The notes under the pieces were generated by a model, which saw nothing but the letters and a program-made list of their open reading frames with translations, did not search any database and had not been told where the DNA came from. A DNA stretch of 46,154 nt. Origin: Frankiaceae bacterium (GTDB lineage: Bacteria; Actinomycetota; Actinomycetes; JAFAQI01). This document shows, one piece after another, positions 1-9,019 of this stretch. The translations under genes and the position numbers were made by a program. Every line of letters starts with the position of its first letter. Within the stretch, counting starts at the first letter, position 1. The stretch covers positions 1 to 46,154 of the forward strand of contig JAFAZI010000161.1 in the NCBI GenBank assembly GCA_019239875.1. Direction: 5' to 3'.

Positions 1-1
1 G

Positions 2-913
2 CATCCCGCGGTTCCGGGAGCCTGGTCTCGGCAGGGCTCGGCTGCCGTCTTCACTCCCAGCCAGGCCTATCCGCCGGACACCCCGCTGACCGTCAAGGCA
101 GCCCGGGTGCCAGGCGGGCGAAGCCGCGTGGTGGCACACGCGACAACCCCACGCGGCTCGCTGGTCAGAGCACAGCAGATCCTCGCCGACTTGCACTACC
201 TGCCGTTGTCCACGTCGGCGACGGAACTGACCACGCCCGCCGAGCAGGCCGCCGCGGTCTATGACCCCCCGCCGGGAAAGTTCAGGTGGCGATTTCCGAA
301 CATCCCCTCGACCCTGCGACACGACTGGGCGCCGGGCCGGGTCAGCGAGGTGATGCGGGGCGCCGTGCTCGCGTTTCAGCACCACGAGCACCTTGCCCCC
401 GACGCCGCGGTCGGCCAGTACACCTGGCAGGCATTGATCGAGGCCGACCTGCGCCACGATATGGATCCGGACAAGTACAGCTACGTGTCCGCCGACCTCA
501 ACCTGCCCCAGCGCCTGTCGGTGTGGGTCGAGGGCAAGACAGAGCTCACGAGCCCGGTCAATGGCGGGGTCGCCGGGGCACCGACACCTCTCGGCACCTA
601 CCCGGTCTACGACCGGTACGACTCGACGACCATGTCGGGCACGAACCCGGACGGGTCTCACTACAACGATCCAGGGGTGCCGTGGGTCAGCTACTTCTCC
701 GGCGGGTCAGCCGTGCACGGCTTCCCGAGGGCGTCGTACGGGTCGCCGCAATCCGTCGGGTGTCTCGAACTTCCGATCGCCACAGCGAAAGTGGTCTACC
801 ACCTGATCAGCTACGGCACGCTCGTTCACGTCAGCGGCCCGCAGAGCTCGGAGTCGACTGCGGCGAAGCCGGCGGCCCCGTCGCAGTCGCATGGCGGCGG
901 TTCGACGGACTGA
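2..913 (+). CDS. L,D-transpeptidase (YkuD family), 5' end outside window
   Basis: Predicted cell-wall enzyme forming 3-3 peptidoglycan cross-links or attaching proteins to peptidoglycan outside the membrane. The C-terminal half carries the YkuD signature: a His in VHGFP followed by SVGCLEL, whose Cys is the expected nucleophile. The residue after Ser is Val instead of the usual His (SHGC), a small departure. The N-terminal half resembles a peptidoglycan-binding helical repeat (QQILADLHYLPL ... VLAFQHHEHL). A GTG at 107 could serve as start, but the frame stays open without a stop to base 2 and already reads protein-like sequence (VFTPSQAYPPDTPLTV). The gene therefore probably begins upstream, and its signal peptide is not visible. 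The C-terminus is a Ser/Ala/Gly-rich tail. The next gene converges and ends 7 bp away. Confidence 0.85.
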   Translation, partial: HPAVPGAWSRQGSAAVFTPSQAYPPDTPLTVKAARVPGGRSRVVAHATTPRGSLVRAQQILADLHYLPLSTSATELTTPAEQAAAVYDPPPGKFRWRFPNIPSTLRHDWAPGRVSEVMRGAVLAFQHHEHLAPDAAVGQYTWQALIEADLRHDMDPDKYSYVSADLNLPQRLSVWVEGKTELTSPVNGGVAGAPTPLGTYPVYDRYDSTTMSGTNPDGSHYNDPGVPWVSYFSGGSAVHGFPRASYGSPQSVGCLELPIATAKVVYHLISYGTLVHVSGPQSSESTAAKPAAPSQSHGGGSTD

Positions 914-920
914 GCCGGGC

Positions 921-2696
921 TCAGATCCAGGCGGACAACTCTTCGGCCGGGAGCGGGCGCGCGAAGTAGTATCCCTGCGCGCGGCTGCAGCCGAGGGAAC
1001 GGAGGATGTCGCGCTGCGCGTCGTTCTCGACACCCTCCGCGACCGTGTCGATCTCGAGCGCAGCCGCGAGGTCGAGGATCGAGCGCACCAGAGCGGCGTG
1101 CTTGTCGCTCTGCCCGAGCGGATCGACGAAGGTCCGGTCGATCTTGAGGATGTCGACCGGGTACCGGTCGAGGTAGGCAAGCGAGGAGTACCCCGTCCCG
1201 AAGTCATCGACCGCGACCTTGATGCCAAGGGACCGCAACGCAGCCAGCCGCGACTTTGCGAGTTCGGTGTCCTTGAGCAGCAGGTTCTCGGTGATCTCGA
1301 TCGTCAGGCATGACGCAGGCAGGTTCGCATCGGCGAGCGCATACGCCGTCGTGGCGACGAGCTCCGGGTCGTGCAGTTGGCGGGGCGAGAGGTTGACCGA
1401 GACCGACATCTGGTTGTCGGCGGCCGAGATCCAACCCGCCGCATCGCGAGTCGCCTGCTCGATCACCCAGCGTCCGAGCGGAACGATCAGGCCGGTGTCC
1501 TCAGCGATCTCGATGAACTCCGAGGGCGGCAGCAAACCGCGGTCGGGGTGATTCCAGCGGACGAGTGCCTCGACGCCGACCATCATTCCGGTCGCGAGCT
1601 CCACCAGGGGCTGGTAGTGCAGCACGAACTCCCGCTCGTCGAGGCCGCGGCGGAGGTCGGACTCGAGTTGCAACCGCCTCAGGACGCGGGCCTGCATCGA
1701 CGGCTCGAACCCGACGATCCGGTTCTTGCCCTCAGCCTTGGCGCGGTACATCGCGACGTCCGCGTCGCGCAGCAGATCCTGGCTCGCCCGCGAGTCCGTG
1801 GCATGGACGAGCCCGATGCTGGCACTGATCGCGACGGTGCTCCGCGACAAGACGAATGGGTCGTTGAGCGCTTGCAGCACCCGATGCGCCGCTGCCTCAG
1901 CCTGGCCGTAACCCACTCGCTCGAGGAGTACGGCGAACTCGTCGCCGCCGAGGCGGGCCGCCACGTCCGTCGGGCGCACTGACGCGCGCAGCCGTCGCGC
2001 CACCATCTTCAGCAGCTCGTCGCCGACAGCATGACCGAAGCTGTCGTTGACCGCCTTGAACCCATCGAGGTCGAGCAGCAACAACGCGATGCCCGCTGAA
2101 TCGCTGTGGAGTGCGCCCACCGCGCCGTCGATCCGCTCGGCGAGTTGCAGCCGATTGGCGAGTTCGGTGAGCGGGTCGCTGTGCGCCAGCCGGCGCATGC
2201 CGATCTCCGCCTCTTTGCGGCTGGTGATGTCGGTGACGACACCATCGATGATCCGGCGCCCGTCCGTCGTCCGTTCGCGCTGCCACATCTGGTCCATGAC
2301 CCAGCGGGTGATCCCGTCCCGACCGACCATCCGGTACTCGAGCTCGATGACGCCGTGCTTGGCTTCGACCACCGCCGCCGAGAGGTACAAGCCGCGGTCG
2401 TCAGGATGCACGGAGTTGTTCCACGCGGCGGACAGGTCGGTGTGCTCGTCGACCTTCGCACCGATGAACAGCTCGATGCCGGGCCCGGTGAACAGCTCGC
2501 GATACGAGCCGTCCGGCAAGACTTCTCCGCTGTACACGTGACAGCCGACGCGGGTCAGCAGGTCGACGAACACCTTGTGGTCGACCCCAGCGAACGGCCG
2601 CCCGGGGTCAGCAGGCAGCAGCGCATGCCGGACCTCTGCCGTCGACCCCATGTCAGGAATGTCGGCGTTCCCACTCGCCATCCTGACCACTGACAC
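921..2696 (-). CDS. PAS-GGDEF-EAL cyclic-di-GMP signalling protein
   Basis: Predicted enzyme of cyclic-di-GMP turnover, with an N-terminal sensory PAS-like region (about residues 60-160, ending DGVVTDITSRKEAE), a GGDEF domain and an EAL domain. The synthase motif is intact (GGDEF at 250-254). An RxxD inhibitory site (RPTD, 241-244) lies five residues upstream, so product inhibition is expected. The EAL domain keeps EALVRW (from 376), the DDFGTGYSSL loop and the EGVEN motif, so the phosphodiesterase also looks competent. No transmembrane segment is evident, suggesting a cytoplasmic protein. The GTG at 2696 gives 591 residues; an ATG five codons in (2681) is an alternative. It stands alone, followed by a convergent L,D-transpeptidase. 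Which activity dominates cannot be read from sequence. Confidence 0.93.
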   Translation of the reverse strand: MSVVRMASGNADIPDMGSTAEVRHALLPADPGRPFAGVDHKVFVDLLTRVGCHVYSGEVLPDGSYRELFTGPGIELFIGAKVDEHTDLSAAWNNSVHPDDRGLYLSAAVVEAKHGVIELEYRMVGRDGITRWVMDQMWQRERTTDGRRIIDGVVTDITSRKEAEIGMRRLAHSDPLTELANRLQLAERIDGAVGALHSDSAGIALLLLDLDGFKAVNDSFGHAVGDELLKMVARRLRASVRPTDVAARLGGDEFAVLLERVGYGQAEAAAHRVLQALNDPFVLSRSTVAISASIGLVHATDSRASQDLLRDADVAMYRAKAEGKNRIVGFEPSMQARVLRRLQLESDLRRGLDEREFVLHYQPLVELATGMMVGVEALVRWNHPDRGLLPPSEFIEIAEDTGLIVPLGRWVIEQATRDAAGWISAADNQMSVSVNLSPRQLHDPELVATTAYALADANLPASCLTIEITENLLLKDTELAKSRLAALRSLGIKVAVDDFGTGYSSLAYLDRYPVDILKIDRTFVDPLGQSDKHAALVRSILDLAAALEIDTVAEGVENDAQRDILRSLGCSRAQGYYFARPLPAEELSAWI

Positions 2697-2759
2697 CGGA
2701 AGATTTTCGCAATCGGCGTGGTTCGGCGTCCCGGATTCGCGATTCTTGCTCCAGACGGC

Positions 2760-3332
2760 CTAATCCGGGAGCAATTCACCGACAGGTATGTCCGCTTCGA
2801 CCACATTTCCAGGCGGCGCGAGTGGGCAGGCCCATTCCTCGGCGTAGGCGCACGACGGGTTGTAGGCGAAGTTCAGATCGATGGTCAGGCGGCGACCGCC
2901 ACCGCCGAGATCGGCGCCCTTCACGGTGTCCAGGACGTATCGCCCGCCGCCGTAGGTCGATGTCGAGCCATCCCTGATCGGCAGCCAGATGCCGCCGCCG
3001 TAGGACTCAAGCCACCACAGGTCCAGCGAGCCGATCCCGCTGAGATCGACCCGGCCGATCCGCTCGAACGGTACGACGCCGTCAGTGCCGGTCGCGATCT
3101 CCAGGCGCTGCGGCTCGACGTCAACCTCGACCTCGACTTCGAAACGGAAGGCAGCGTCGTACGGCGCATGATGCAGTCGGGAGGCGCGATTGGGGGACGC
3201 CGGGTGGGTGCTCACCAGGCGCTGCCTGCGCTCGCACCAGAGCGCATGGCCGCTCGCGGGGTCCGGTGCTGCCCGGACCGCTCGGTAGAGCGCGAAGGTC
3301 TCGCGGCGCCAGTCCAGGACGTCGAGGCTCAT
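2760..3332 (-). CDS. DUF1684 domain protein
   Basis: A 190-residue protein of the DUF1684 family, whose biochemical role is not established. Family hallmarks are visible in the second half: YDAAFRFEVEVEV, the glycine-rich STYGGGRYVLD, and near the C-terminus DLNFAYNPSCAYAEEW followed by CPLAPPGN. The frame is open further upstream, but that extension (to 3527) is low-complexity Arg/Ser sequence lying inside the P450 gene. The ATG at 3332 gives the family's expected start (MSLDVLDWRRETFALYR). It begins 20 bp after the P450 stop, so it is probably the last gene of the minus-strand run that starts at 8811. Confidence 0.85.
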   Translation of the reverse strand: MSLDVLDWRRETFALYRAVRAAPDPASGHALWCERRQRLVSTHPASPNRASRLHHAPYDAAFRFEVEVEVDVEPQRLEIATGTDGVVPFERIGRVDLSGIGSLDLWWLESYGGGIWLPIRDGSTSTYGGGRYVLDTVKGADLGGGGRRLTIDLNFAYNPSCAYAEEWACPLAPPGNVVEADIPVGELLPD

Positions 3333-3351
3333 GCCGTGCCGCACGGTCCGG

Positions 3352-4797
3352 TCAGAGCGCGTGCAAGGTGAGCGGGAGCCCGTCGGCCGGCATGGGAAGT
3401 GACACGAGATCCCACGGCACGACGTATCCCGGCGGGGTGGTCCAGCGATAGGTCCGGAGGAGGTGATGCAGCAGCGTCTTGACCTCCTGGGTCCCGAAGT
3501 ACATCCCGATGCATTTGTGGGCGCCACCGCCGAATGGCACCCACGCGTATCGGTGGTTCTTGTCTTCGCGACGCGGCTCGGTGAACCGGTCTGGGTCGAA
3601 CGCGTACGGGTTGGTCCAGAACTCCGGCATGTAGTGGCTGAACCAGGGCGACACGGAGACCTGGGTACCGGCCGGGAGGAAGTGCCCGAGCAACTCGGTG
3701 TCCTTGATGGCTTTGCGTGGCAAGGACGGGACCGGCGCCACGAGTCGCAGCGACTCCTTGATCACGATGTCCAGCACGGTGAGCGAGTCCAGCGAGTCGA
3801 GCGTCAGATCACCGTCGATCGCCATCGACTGCTCGCGCGCTTTGTCCTGCCACTCCGGGTGGGCGGCGAGAGCTGCCAACACCGCGGATGTCGTGATCGT
3901 CGACGTGTCGTGAGCCGCCATCATCAGGAAGATCATGTGGCTGACGATGTCGTCGTCGGAGAACGCCTCCCCCGCCTCGGAGCGGACATGGCACAGCGTC
4001 GCGAACAGATCGTCACCATCGTTGGCCCGCTTCTCAGGGAGACGGGTCCGGAAGTACTGCTCGAGCACCTTCCGGCCTTCGAGCCCGCGGTGCCAGCGAC
4101 CGATCGGGAAGTCACGGCGCAACAGCGCCGTACCGGCTCGGACCGTGTCGATGAACGCGGTCTGGAGCCTTGCGTCGTCCTCGCCGACGGTGCTGCCCAT
4201 GAAGATGTCTGTCGCAATGTCCAGGGAGAGCCGCTTCAGCGTCGGGTAGGCATAAATCGTGCCGTTCGCCGGCCACCGCTTGAGATCGCCTTGGACCAGT
4301 TGGTCAGCCCGCTCGAGATAACCAGCGAGTCGCGTCCGCGTGAACGCTTCCTGCATGATCCGGCGGTGGTAGAGGTGTTCTTCGAAGTCGAGCAGCATCA
4401 GGCCGCGGTTGAAGAACGGGCCGATGAAGTAGTCCCATCCGGTCTGTGAGAACGCCTTGTCCTTGTTGGTGAAAACAGCTTGCGTCGCGTCCGGACCGAG
4501 CGCCATGACGAACTTGATGCCGAAGGCCTGCACCCATGACACCGCTCCCATGCGCTCCCACACGCGCTCCGACATCCCGAGGCCGTCGAAGATGATCTCC
4601 GCGGTTCGACCGAGCACCGGCATACCGCCGTAACCGGGAACGGCTTTGAGCCCTGAACCCGCTGGGACCGACGACAGCGGCCGGCTCTTGTAGGAGACCT
4701 TGTCCAGCACGCGTGCGAACGGGATGGCACCCGGCATCGCCGCCGGCCGGATCTTGTCCGGATGCTTCCAATCCGTCGCGACGGGGGCAAGCGTCAT
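3352..4797 (-). CDS. cytochrome P450, CYP136-like
   Basis: A 481-residue haem monooxygenase. Visible motifs are the I-helix AAHDTS (oxygen activation), the K-helix ExxR (ESLR) and the haem ligand loop FGGGAHKCIG with Cys at about residue 429. It is longer than typical soluble bacterial P450s. The stretches GPFFNRGLMLLDFEEH and HRRIMQEAF match what I remember of mycobacterial CYP136 proteins, a family without an assigned physiological substrate; that placement is from memory, not a search. The ATG at 4797 overlaps the TGA of the upstream hydroxylase-like gene (ATGA), indicating translational coupling. No ferredoxin or reductase gene is nearby, so electrons must come from proteins encoded elsewhere. 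Confidence 0.9.
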   Translation of the reverse strand: MTLAPVATDWKHPDKIRPAAMPGAIPFARVLDKVSYKSRPLSSVPAGSGLKAVPGYGGMPVLGRTAEIIFDGLGMSERVWERMGAVSWVQAFGIKFVMALGPDATQAVFTNKDKAFSQTGWDYFIGPFFNRGLMLLDFEEHLYHRRIMQEAFTRTRLAGYLERADQLVQGDLKRWPANGTIYAYPTLKRLSLDIATDIFMGSTVGEDDARLQTAFIDTVRAGTALLRRDFPIGRWHRGLEGRKVLEQYFRTRLPEKRANDGDDLFATLCHVRSEAGEAFSDDDIVSHMIFLMMAAHDTSTITTSAVLAALAAHPEWQDKAREQSMAIDGDLTLDSLDSLTVLDIVIKESLRLVAPVPSLPRKAIKDTELLGHFLPAGTQVSVSPWFSHYMPEFWTNPYAFDPDRFTEPRREDKNHRYAWVPFGGGAHKCIGMYFGTQEVKTLLHHLLRTYRWTTPPGYVVPWDLVSLPMPADGLPLTLHAL

Positions 4798-5498
4798 GAT
4801 GCGGGAACCTCGACTCCGAGAGTGAATGCGGTCGGTGACACCGGTACCGCGTCCTTCGCTGGGAAGGTCCGCAACACGTGATCGCCGACGTGAACCGTGA
4901 CCCCGAACCAGTAGTTCTCGTTGCGGAAGTGATGCAGACGATGCGCGCGCCAGATGTATCGGTAGTACGAACCGCGCGGCCGATAGTTGGAGTGGATCAG
5001 GAAGTGCACCCACTCGTAGCCGAGGAACATCGTGTACGACGTGAACATCCCTGAGAGCGCAAGCTGCCAGGTCGGCGTGATGAGCCAGTAGACGCCGACG
5101 TTCAGGAGCACCGACGCGACGATCACCTGGCGCGGCACGAGCACGAGGCCGAGCACCTTGGGGTCCGCGTGATGCTGCCGATGCCGACGCGACAACAGCG
5201 GGTCGATCAGCCGACCGCCAATCGATACCGGCTTGAAGTGCAGGACCGTGACGTGGATGACCCACTCGGTGAACGGCTGCGCCGAAAGGATGATTGCCGC
5301 GATCCCGAGATCCCACCACCCCCAGCCGCCCAGCGCGAGCCGAACGCCGCCGGACACCAGGACGGCGGGGAGTAGGAGCTTGGCGCTGAAGGTGTTGATG
5401 AAGATCCTTGCGGCCATCCGGAGGGTGAGGCCTGGCGCGGTGTAAGCATCGGGCTGCGCCTCGCGAAATCTCGCCGGCCGAACCTCGGTGACCGTCAC
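4794..5498 (-). CDS. fatty acid hydroxylase / sterol desaturase superfamily membrane protein
   Basis: Predicted di-iron integral membrane oxygenase of about 234 residues. The His clusters typical of the superfamily are present: HVTVLH, HRQHH, HFLIH and HRLHH, separated by hydrophobic segments (LLLPAVLVSG, IIVASVLLNVGVYWLI-like region). Substrates in this superfamily are fatty acids, sterols, carotenoids or ether lipids; the sequence does not choose among them. A GTG at 5498 is the first start after the upstream GH5 stop (5512) and leads into TVTEVRPARF; it has no convincing Shine-Dalgarno, so coupling to the GH5 gene is likely. Its stop overlaps the start of the CYP136-like gene by 4 nt. The pairing suggests two oxygenases acting on one lipid-like molecule (inference). 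Confidence 0.85.
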   Translation of the reverse strand: MTVTEVRPARFREAQPDAYTAPGLTLRMAARIFINTFSAKLLLPAVLVSGGVRLALGGWGWWDLGIAAIILSAQPFTEWVIHVTVLHFKPVSIGGRLIDPLLSRRHRQHHADPKVLGLVLVPRQVIVASVLLNVGVYWLITPTWQLALSGMFTSYTMFLGYEWVHFLIHSNYRPRGSYYRYIWRAHRLHHFRNENYWFGVTVHVGDHVLRTFPAKDAVPVSPTAFTLGVEVPAS

Positions 5499-5511
5499 GT
5501 CCGGGATTGTG

Positions 5512-6687
5512 TCACGCGCGGTGACGCTGACGGTCGGCAAGAAGTGCCGCGCGAACCCGGCTGCCGTACGGCGTCGTCGGATGACCGGCTCGGTTGGTGA
5601 TGAGCGCCCAGCAGTCGTGCCACGCGTTCCAGGTCCAGGCCGTCCAGCTGGCTCCGTGAGACCGTGCCCACGAGACCACCCCGGTGTCGAAGCCGGTCTT
5701 GCCGACGTAGCTCGACCGGCAATTCGAATCGAGCGCGGCCGAGTACCCCACGGTGAGGTCAGGTCCGAACTCGCCGATGTAGAGCGGCACGCGCCGGGCG
5801 ATGCGTGCCAGTTTCTTGGTGAAGCACCGCGGGCGGGTGCAGCCGTTGAATGAGTAGAGGTGCACCGAGGCGGCGAGATCGTGGCGGGGATCATGCGGCT
5901 TGTATGCCAGCCAGCGACCGAGATTCGCCGCGTAGTTGACGCCGCCAGCGATGACGACGTTGTGCGCACCCGCCGAGCGCACCGCATGGATCAACCGGTC
6001 CATCCCGATCGCTGTGTAGGTGCTGCCACCGTTCGCCGACTGCTGTCGACAGCCGCCGTCGCGCCAGCAGCGCCAAGCGGCACGGGTGTGCGCCTGGTTG
6101 TCCGGCCACGGCTCGTTGAACAGGTCGAACAGAACGGCCTTGTTGTCATGAAAGGCGGCAGCCACCTGGTGCCAGAACGGAATGCTGTGCGCGTCCGGCA
6201 TGGGCTCCTGGTTGTAGGACTTCTCATCACCGGGCGCTGACAGGTGCAGGTTCAGGATCACCGCGAGGCCGTGACGGGTGAGCGTCCGAACGTAGGCCTC
6301 GATCGTGTGCTGATAACGAACGCCGCCGTAGGCCGGCTTCACTCCGCCGATGCCGAGCCAACATTGCTCGTTGAGCTGAATCCGCACTGCGTTGACGCCG
6401 TGCCATCGCGTCATCGCGACCACGTCCGAGGTCGGCACCTTGGTGTTGACGTTGTCACCGATGTCGAAGATGCCCCAGCCTTCGATGCAGGCGTATTCCG
6501 CCCCGGAGTTGTTGAAACCAAGGAGTCGAACGCGCTGCCCGCGGCTGTTCACCAGGTGCCGACCGTGGACGTGCAGGCCGAGCGCGGGCTTGATCTTCGA
6601 CGCCGGCACAGCACGGATCGCCTGCGAGCCGGCTGACGGGAGGAGGCCCAGCACGCCGACCAGGAGACCGACGATCGCCCGGCGCAT
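5512..6687 (-). CDS. secreted glycoside hydrolase family 5 (cellulase-like)
   Basis: A 391-residue exported glycosidase. The N-terminus MRRAIVGLLVGVLGLLPSAG is a signal peptide. The mature protein shows the GH5 order: LLGFNNSG, then the acid/base Glu in DLFNEPWPD (about residue 192), HLYSF, and the nucleophile Glu in YIGEFGPD (about residue 306). The WTAWTWNAW strip near the C-terminus fits a substrate cleft. GH5 enzymes cleave beta-glucans, mannans and, in one subgroup, glycosylceramides; the target here is unclear. The ATG at 6687 shares one base with the upstream gene's TGA (TGATG), so translation is probably coupled. Several Cys (CIEGWG, CRQQ, CTRPRC) may form disulphides outside the cell. 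Confidence 0.9.
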   Translation of the reverse strand: MRRAIVGLLVGVLGLLPSAGSQAIRAVPASKIKPALGLHVHGRHLVNSRGQRVRLLGFNNSGAEYACIEGWGIFDIGDNVNTKVPTSDVVAMTRWHGVNAVRIQLNEQCWLGIGGVKPAYGGVRYQHTIEAYVRTLTRHGLAVILNLHLSAPGDEKSYNQEPMPDAHSIPFWHQVAAAFHDNKAVLFDLFNEPWPDNQAHTRAAWRCWRDGGCRQQSANGGSTYTAIGMDRLIHAVRSAGAHNVVIAGGVNYAANLGRWLAYKPHDPRHDLAASVHLYSFNGCTRPRCFTKKLARIARRVPLYIGEFGPDLTVGYSAALDSNCRSSYVGKTGFDTGVVSWARSHGASWTAWTWNAWHDCWALITNRAGHPTTPYGSRVRAALLADRQRHRA

Positions 6688-7604
6688 CACCGAAGCGTAG
6701 AGGTCTCCGCCACGACTTGCTGCCAGCCAAGGTCCGGTGCCGGGTACGCCGGCACCCACCCCGTCGCCGCTTTGAACTTGCGGTTGCTGACCCGGACCGA
6801 TCGACGGAAGTACTCGGTTTTCGCGCCCCCCATCCTGGCCATCCCGGGAATCGACCAGCTGATCCGCTTGCCCAGTGCCCGACCCACGGCGGCGGCAAGC
6901 TCCCGGCGGGTCGCGGGCTCGTCCTCGGCGACGTTGTAGGTGCCCGCCGGAGCGGCAAGGGCAGCGACCACCGCGGCCGCCGCATCATCGACATGGATGA
7001 AGGACTGGTAGGCGTCCTTCGGCCCGGGAAAGGGAGATAGGCCCAGCCGCGCGGTCTTGAGCTGGGTGTCGGTGTGGGACGCACCCGCGCCGTAGAACAT
7101 CGAGAAGCGCAGCACGACGCCGACGCCACCGGACGCCGTGAATCTCGATGCCTCCGCCTCAGCAGTCTGAAACGATGCGGCGAACTCCGGCACCGCCAGC
7201 GGCGTGTCCTCGACCCGCCACTCGTCGCCGCCGTCCTCGTAGAAGAAGCCAACCGACTCCTGGATGTACCGACTCGCTGTGGCGGCGATCGCAGCGTCGA
7301 CGAGATTGCGGGCACCTTCGGTTCGGATGCGATCGTTCTCGTCCCACGCCCTCGAACGCATCGCACTCCTGACGTCGGGGATGTGGGTCGCCAGGTTCAT
7401 CACGACCTCATGGCCAGCCACCGCGTCGGAGAGCGCCGCGGCATCGAACAGGCCGACGGTCACCGGCGTGATGCCCGCGTCGCGTAGCTGCGCCGCCTTC
7501 TCCGGCGTACGAGCGATCCCCGTCACGTCGTGTCCAGCGGCGACCAGTGCTCGCGTCGCCCGCTTGCCGAGCACGCCGGTGGCGCCGGCAACGAAGATCC
7601 TCAT
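6687..7604 (-). CDS. NAD(P)-dependent epimerase/dehydratase-like protein (extended SDR)
   Basis: A 305-residue Rossmann-fold protein of the atypical/extended SDR group. The N-terminal dinucleotide motif GATGVLG is intact (residues 7-13), followed by IARTPEK, which favours NADP binding. The canonical YxxxK pair is not obvious, so an NmrA-like or reductase role is as plausible as sugar-nucleotide epimerisation. The ATG at 7604 is chosen because a GGGAGG ribosome-binding site sits 5-6 nt upstream and the Rossmann strand begins immediately (MRIFVAGATG). It follows the MFS gene by 16 bp and overlaps the GH5 gene by one base. Confidence 0.85.
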   Translation of the reverse strand: MRIFVAGATGVLGKRATRALVAAGHDVTGIARTPEKAAQLRDAGITPVTVGLFDAAALSDAVAGHEVVMNLATHIPDVRSAMRSRAWDENDRIRTEGARNLVDAAIAATASRYIQESVGFFYEDGGDEWRVEDTPLAVPEFAASFQTAEAEASRFTASGGVGVVLRFSMFYGAGASHTDTQLKTARLGLSPFPGPKDAYQSFIHVDDAAAAVVAALAAPAGTYNVAEDEPATRRELAAAVGRALGKRISWSIPGMARMGGAKTEYFRRSVRVSNRKFKAATGWVPAYPAPDLGWQQVVAETSTLR

Positions 7605-7620
7605 CCTGCCTCCCGCCGGA

Positions 7621-8811
7621 TCACCCAATCACGGTGAGCTCGCGAGGTTCGATGTCGACCCCAGCGCTCGTATGTCCCTCGCGCCACAGGCTCTGGAGCA
7701 CGGCAACCAGGACCGCAGCCAGCGCCGCGGATCCGACGAACGGCACCCAGGGTGCCACGGCAAACAGCGCCCCAGCGACGCCCGCAGCCGCCGCGATTGC
7801 GCCGGTCTGGCACATGTCGTTGAGACCCTGCGCTCGGCCCAGCGCGGACTCGGGCACCGAGTCGGAGAGCAGCGACTGCGCGGCGGGATAAGCAATCGCA
7901 ACGCCGATCGACTCAACTGCACCCAAACCGAGTAGCAGTGACAGCGAATGCAGGAAGGGATACAGCGCCGCGAAGACGATCGACGACGCCATCCCCCAGG
8001 TAGCCAGCTTGACGCGATCGAAGCGGTCCACCAGCCGACCGGCGATCGGGGAGACGGCAGCAAAGGGTGCGGCGAACAGCGTCCATGACAGGCCAACCTG
8101 CCAGGCATGCGCGCCGCGGTGGTCGAGCAGCAAAGTCCAACACGTCTCGTAGACGCCCTGGATCAGCCCACCCGTGACCCCGGCAAGAATCACACCGACC
8201 AGCATGCGACTGATCACCAGTGGCGTTCGAGTCCCGTGCTCGGAGCTACGCAGGGCCGGCAGCTTGGCCACCACCCAGACGCCGGCGATCGCACTCGTGA
8301 CCGCCGTGGTGGTGAAGAGGATGCCCATGCCGGACACACCGGCGATGCTGCCGGCGAGGGGACCGATCGCGGCGCCGCCGAGCTGCGCGGCGAACAGCGT
8401 CGAGAAGGCACGTCCGCGTCGCTCTGAGGGCACCGCGATGCCCACCAGCGCGAAGGACGCGATCTGTACCGCACCGGATCCCGCACCCTGCATGGCGCGC
8501 AGCGCGACGTACCCGCCGGCACCAGGATCGAGCAGGAACCCAAGACTGCCGAGCGCATACACGACCAGACCACCGACGAGCACGGGGCGATGCCCGATCC
8601 GATCTCCGAGGTGGCCGAGGGGGTACTGCAGGACCAGGCTCGCGAGGAAGAACGACGACATGACGAGGCCCACCATCGCCGGCGAGGTGCCGTGATGGCG
8701 GAGGTAGGTCGGGAGCAGCGGCAGGATCGCGCTCGCGCCGAGCCACTCGACGAAGCCGGCGCCGGCGAGCACGACCAGGAAGCTGCGCCCGTCCCGGGCT
8801 GGGTCGGTCAC
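7621..8811 (-). CDS. MFS transporter
   Basis: A 396-residue major facilitator with about twelve hydrophobic segments. The first segment holds VVLAGAGFVEWLGASAILPLLPTYL-type sequence, and the loop between helices 2 and 3 has the family motif (PLGHLGDRIGHRPVL, the GxLxDRxGRRP type). A second such loop, GRLVDRFDRVKLA, lies in the C-terminal half, as expected from internal duplication. It may export a small molecule or drug; the substrate is not predictable. It starts with GTG (8811) and leads the minus-strand run of six genes. The 208-bp region before 9020 must hold its promoter and that of the divergent secreted protein. Confidence 0.9.
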   Translation of the reverse strand: MTDPARDGRSFLVVLAGAGFVEWLGASAILPLLPTYLRHHGTSPAMVGLVMSSFFLASLVLQYPLGHLGDRIGHRPVLVGGLVVYALGSLGFLLDPGAGGYVALRAMQGAGSGAVQIASFALVGIAVPSERRGRAFSTLFAAQLGGAAIGPLAGSIAGVSGMGILFTTTAVTSAIAGVWVVAKLPALRSSEHGTRTPLVISRMLVGVILAGVTGGLIQGVYETCWTLLLDHRGAHAWQVGLSWTLFAAPFAAVSPIAGRLVDRFDRVKLATWGMASSIVFAALYPFLHSLSLLLGLGAVESIGVAIAYPAAQSLLSDSVPESALGRAQGLNDMCQTGAIAAAAGVAGALFAVAPWVPFVGSAALAAVLVAVLQSLWREGHTSAGVDIEPRELTVIG

Positions 8812-9019
8812 CCCTCGATCATCCCGCGTATGGCAACCGGCTTTTGTGCGTCATGGCTGACCGTGCAGGTCGCTCAGCCGCACCGTCCTGACGGGATGCG
8901 CGTTCTTGGCTCGGCTGAACGGGTGAAAACGCGGCGGTGGGCGCATCCGCAGCCAAATGGGCGTATCCCCGGGCTGTCCCCGCGCGATGACGAAAGTGAC
9001 GTCCACCCAGGAGGTACCC

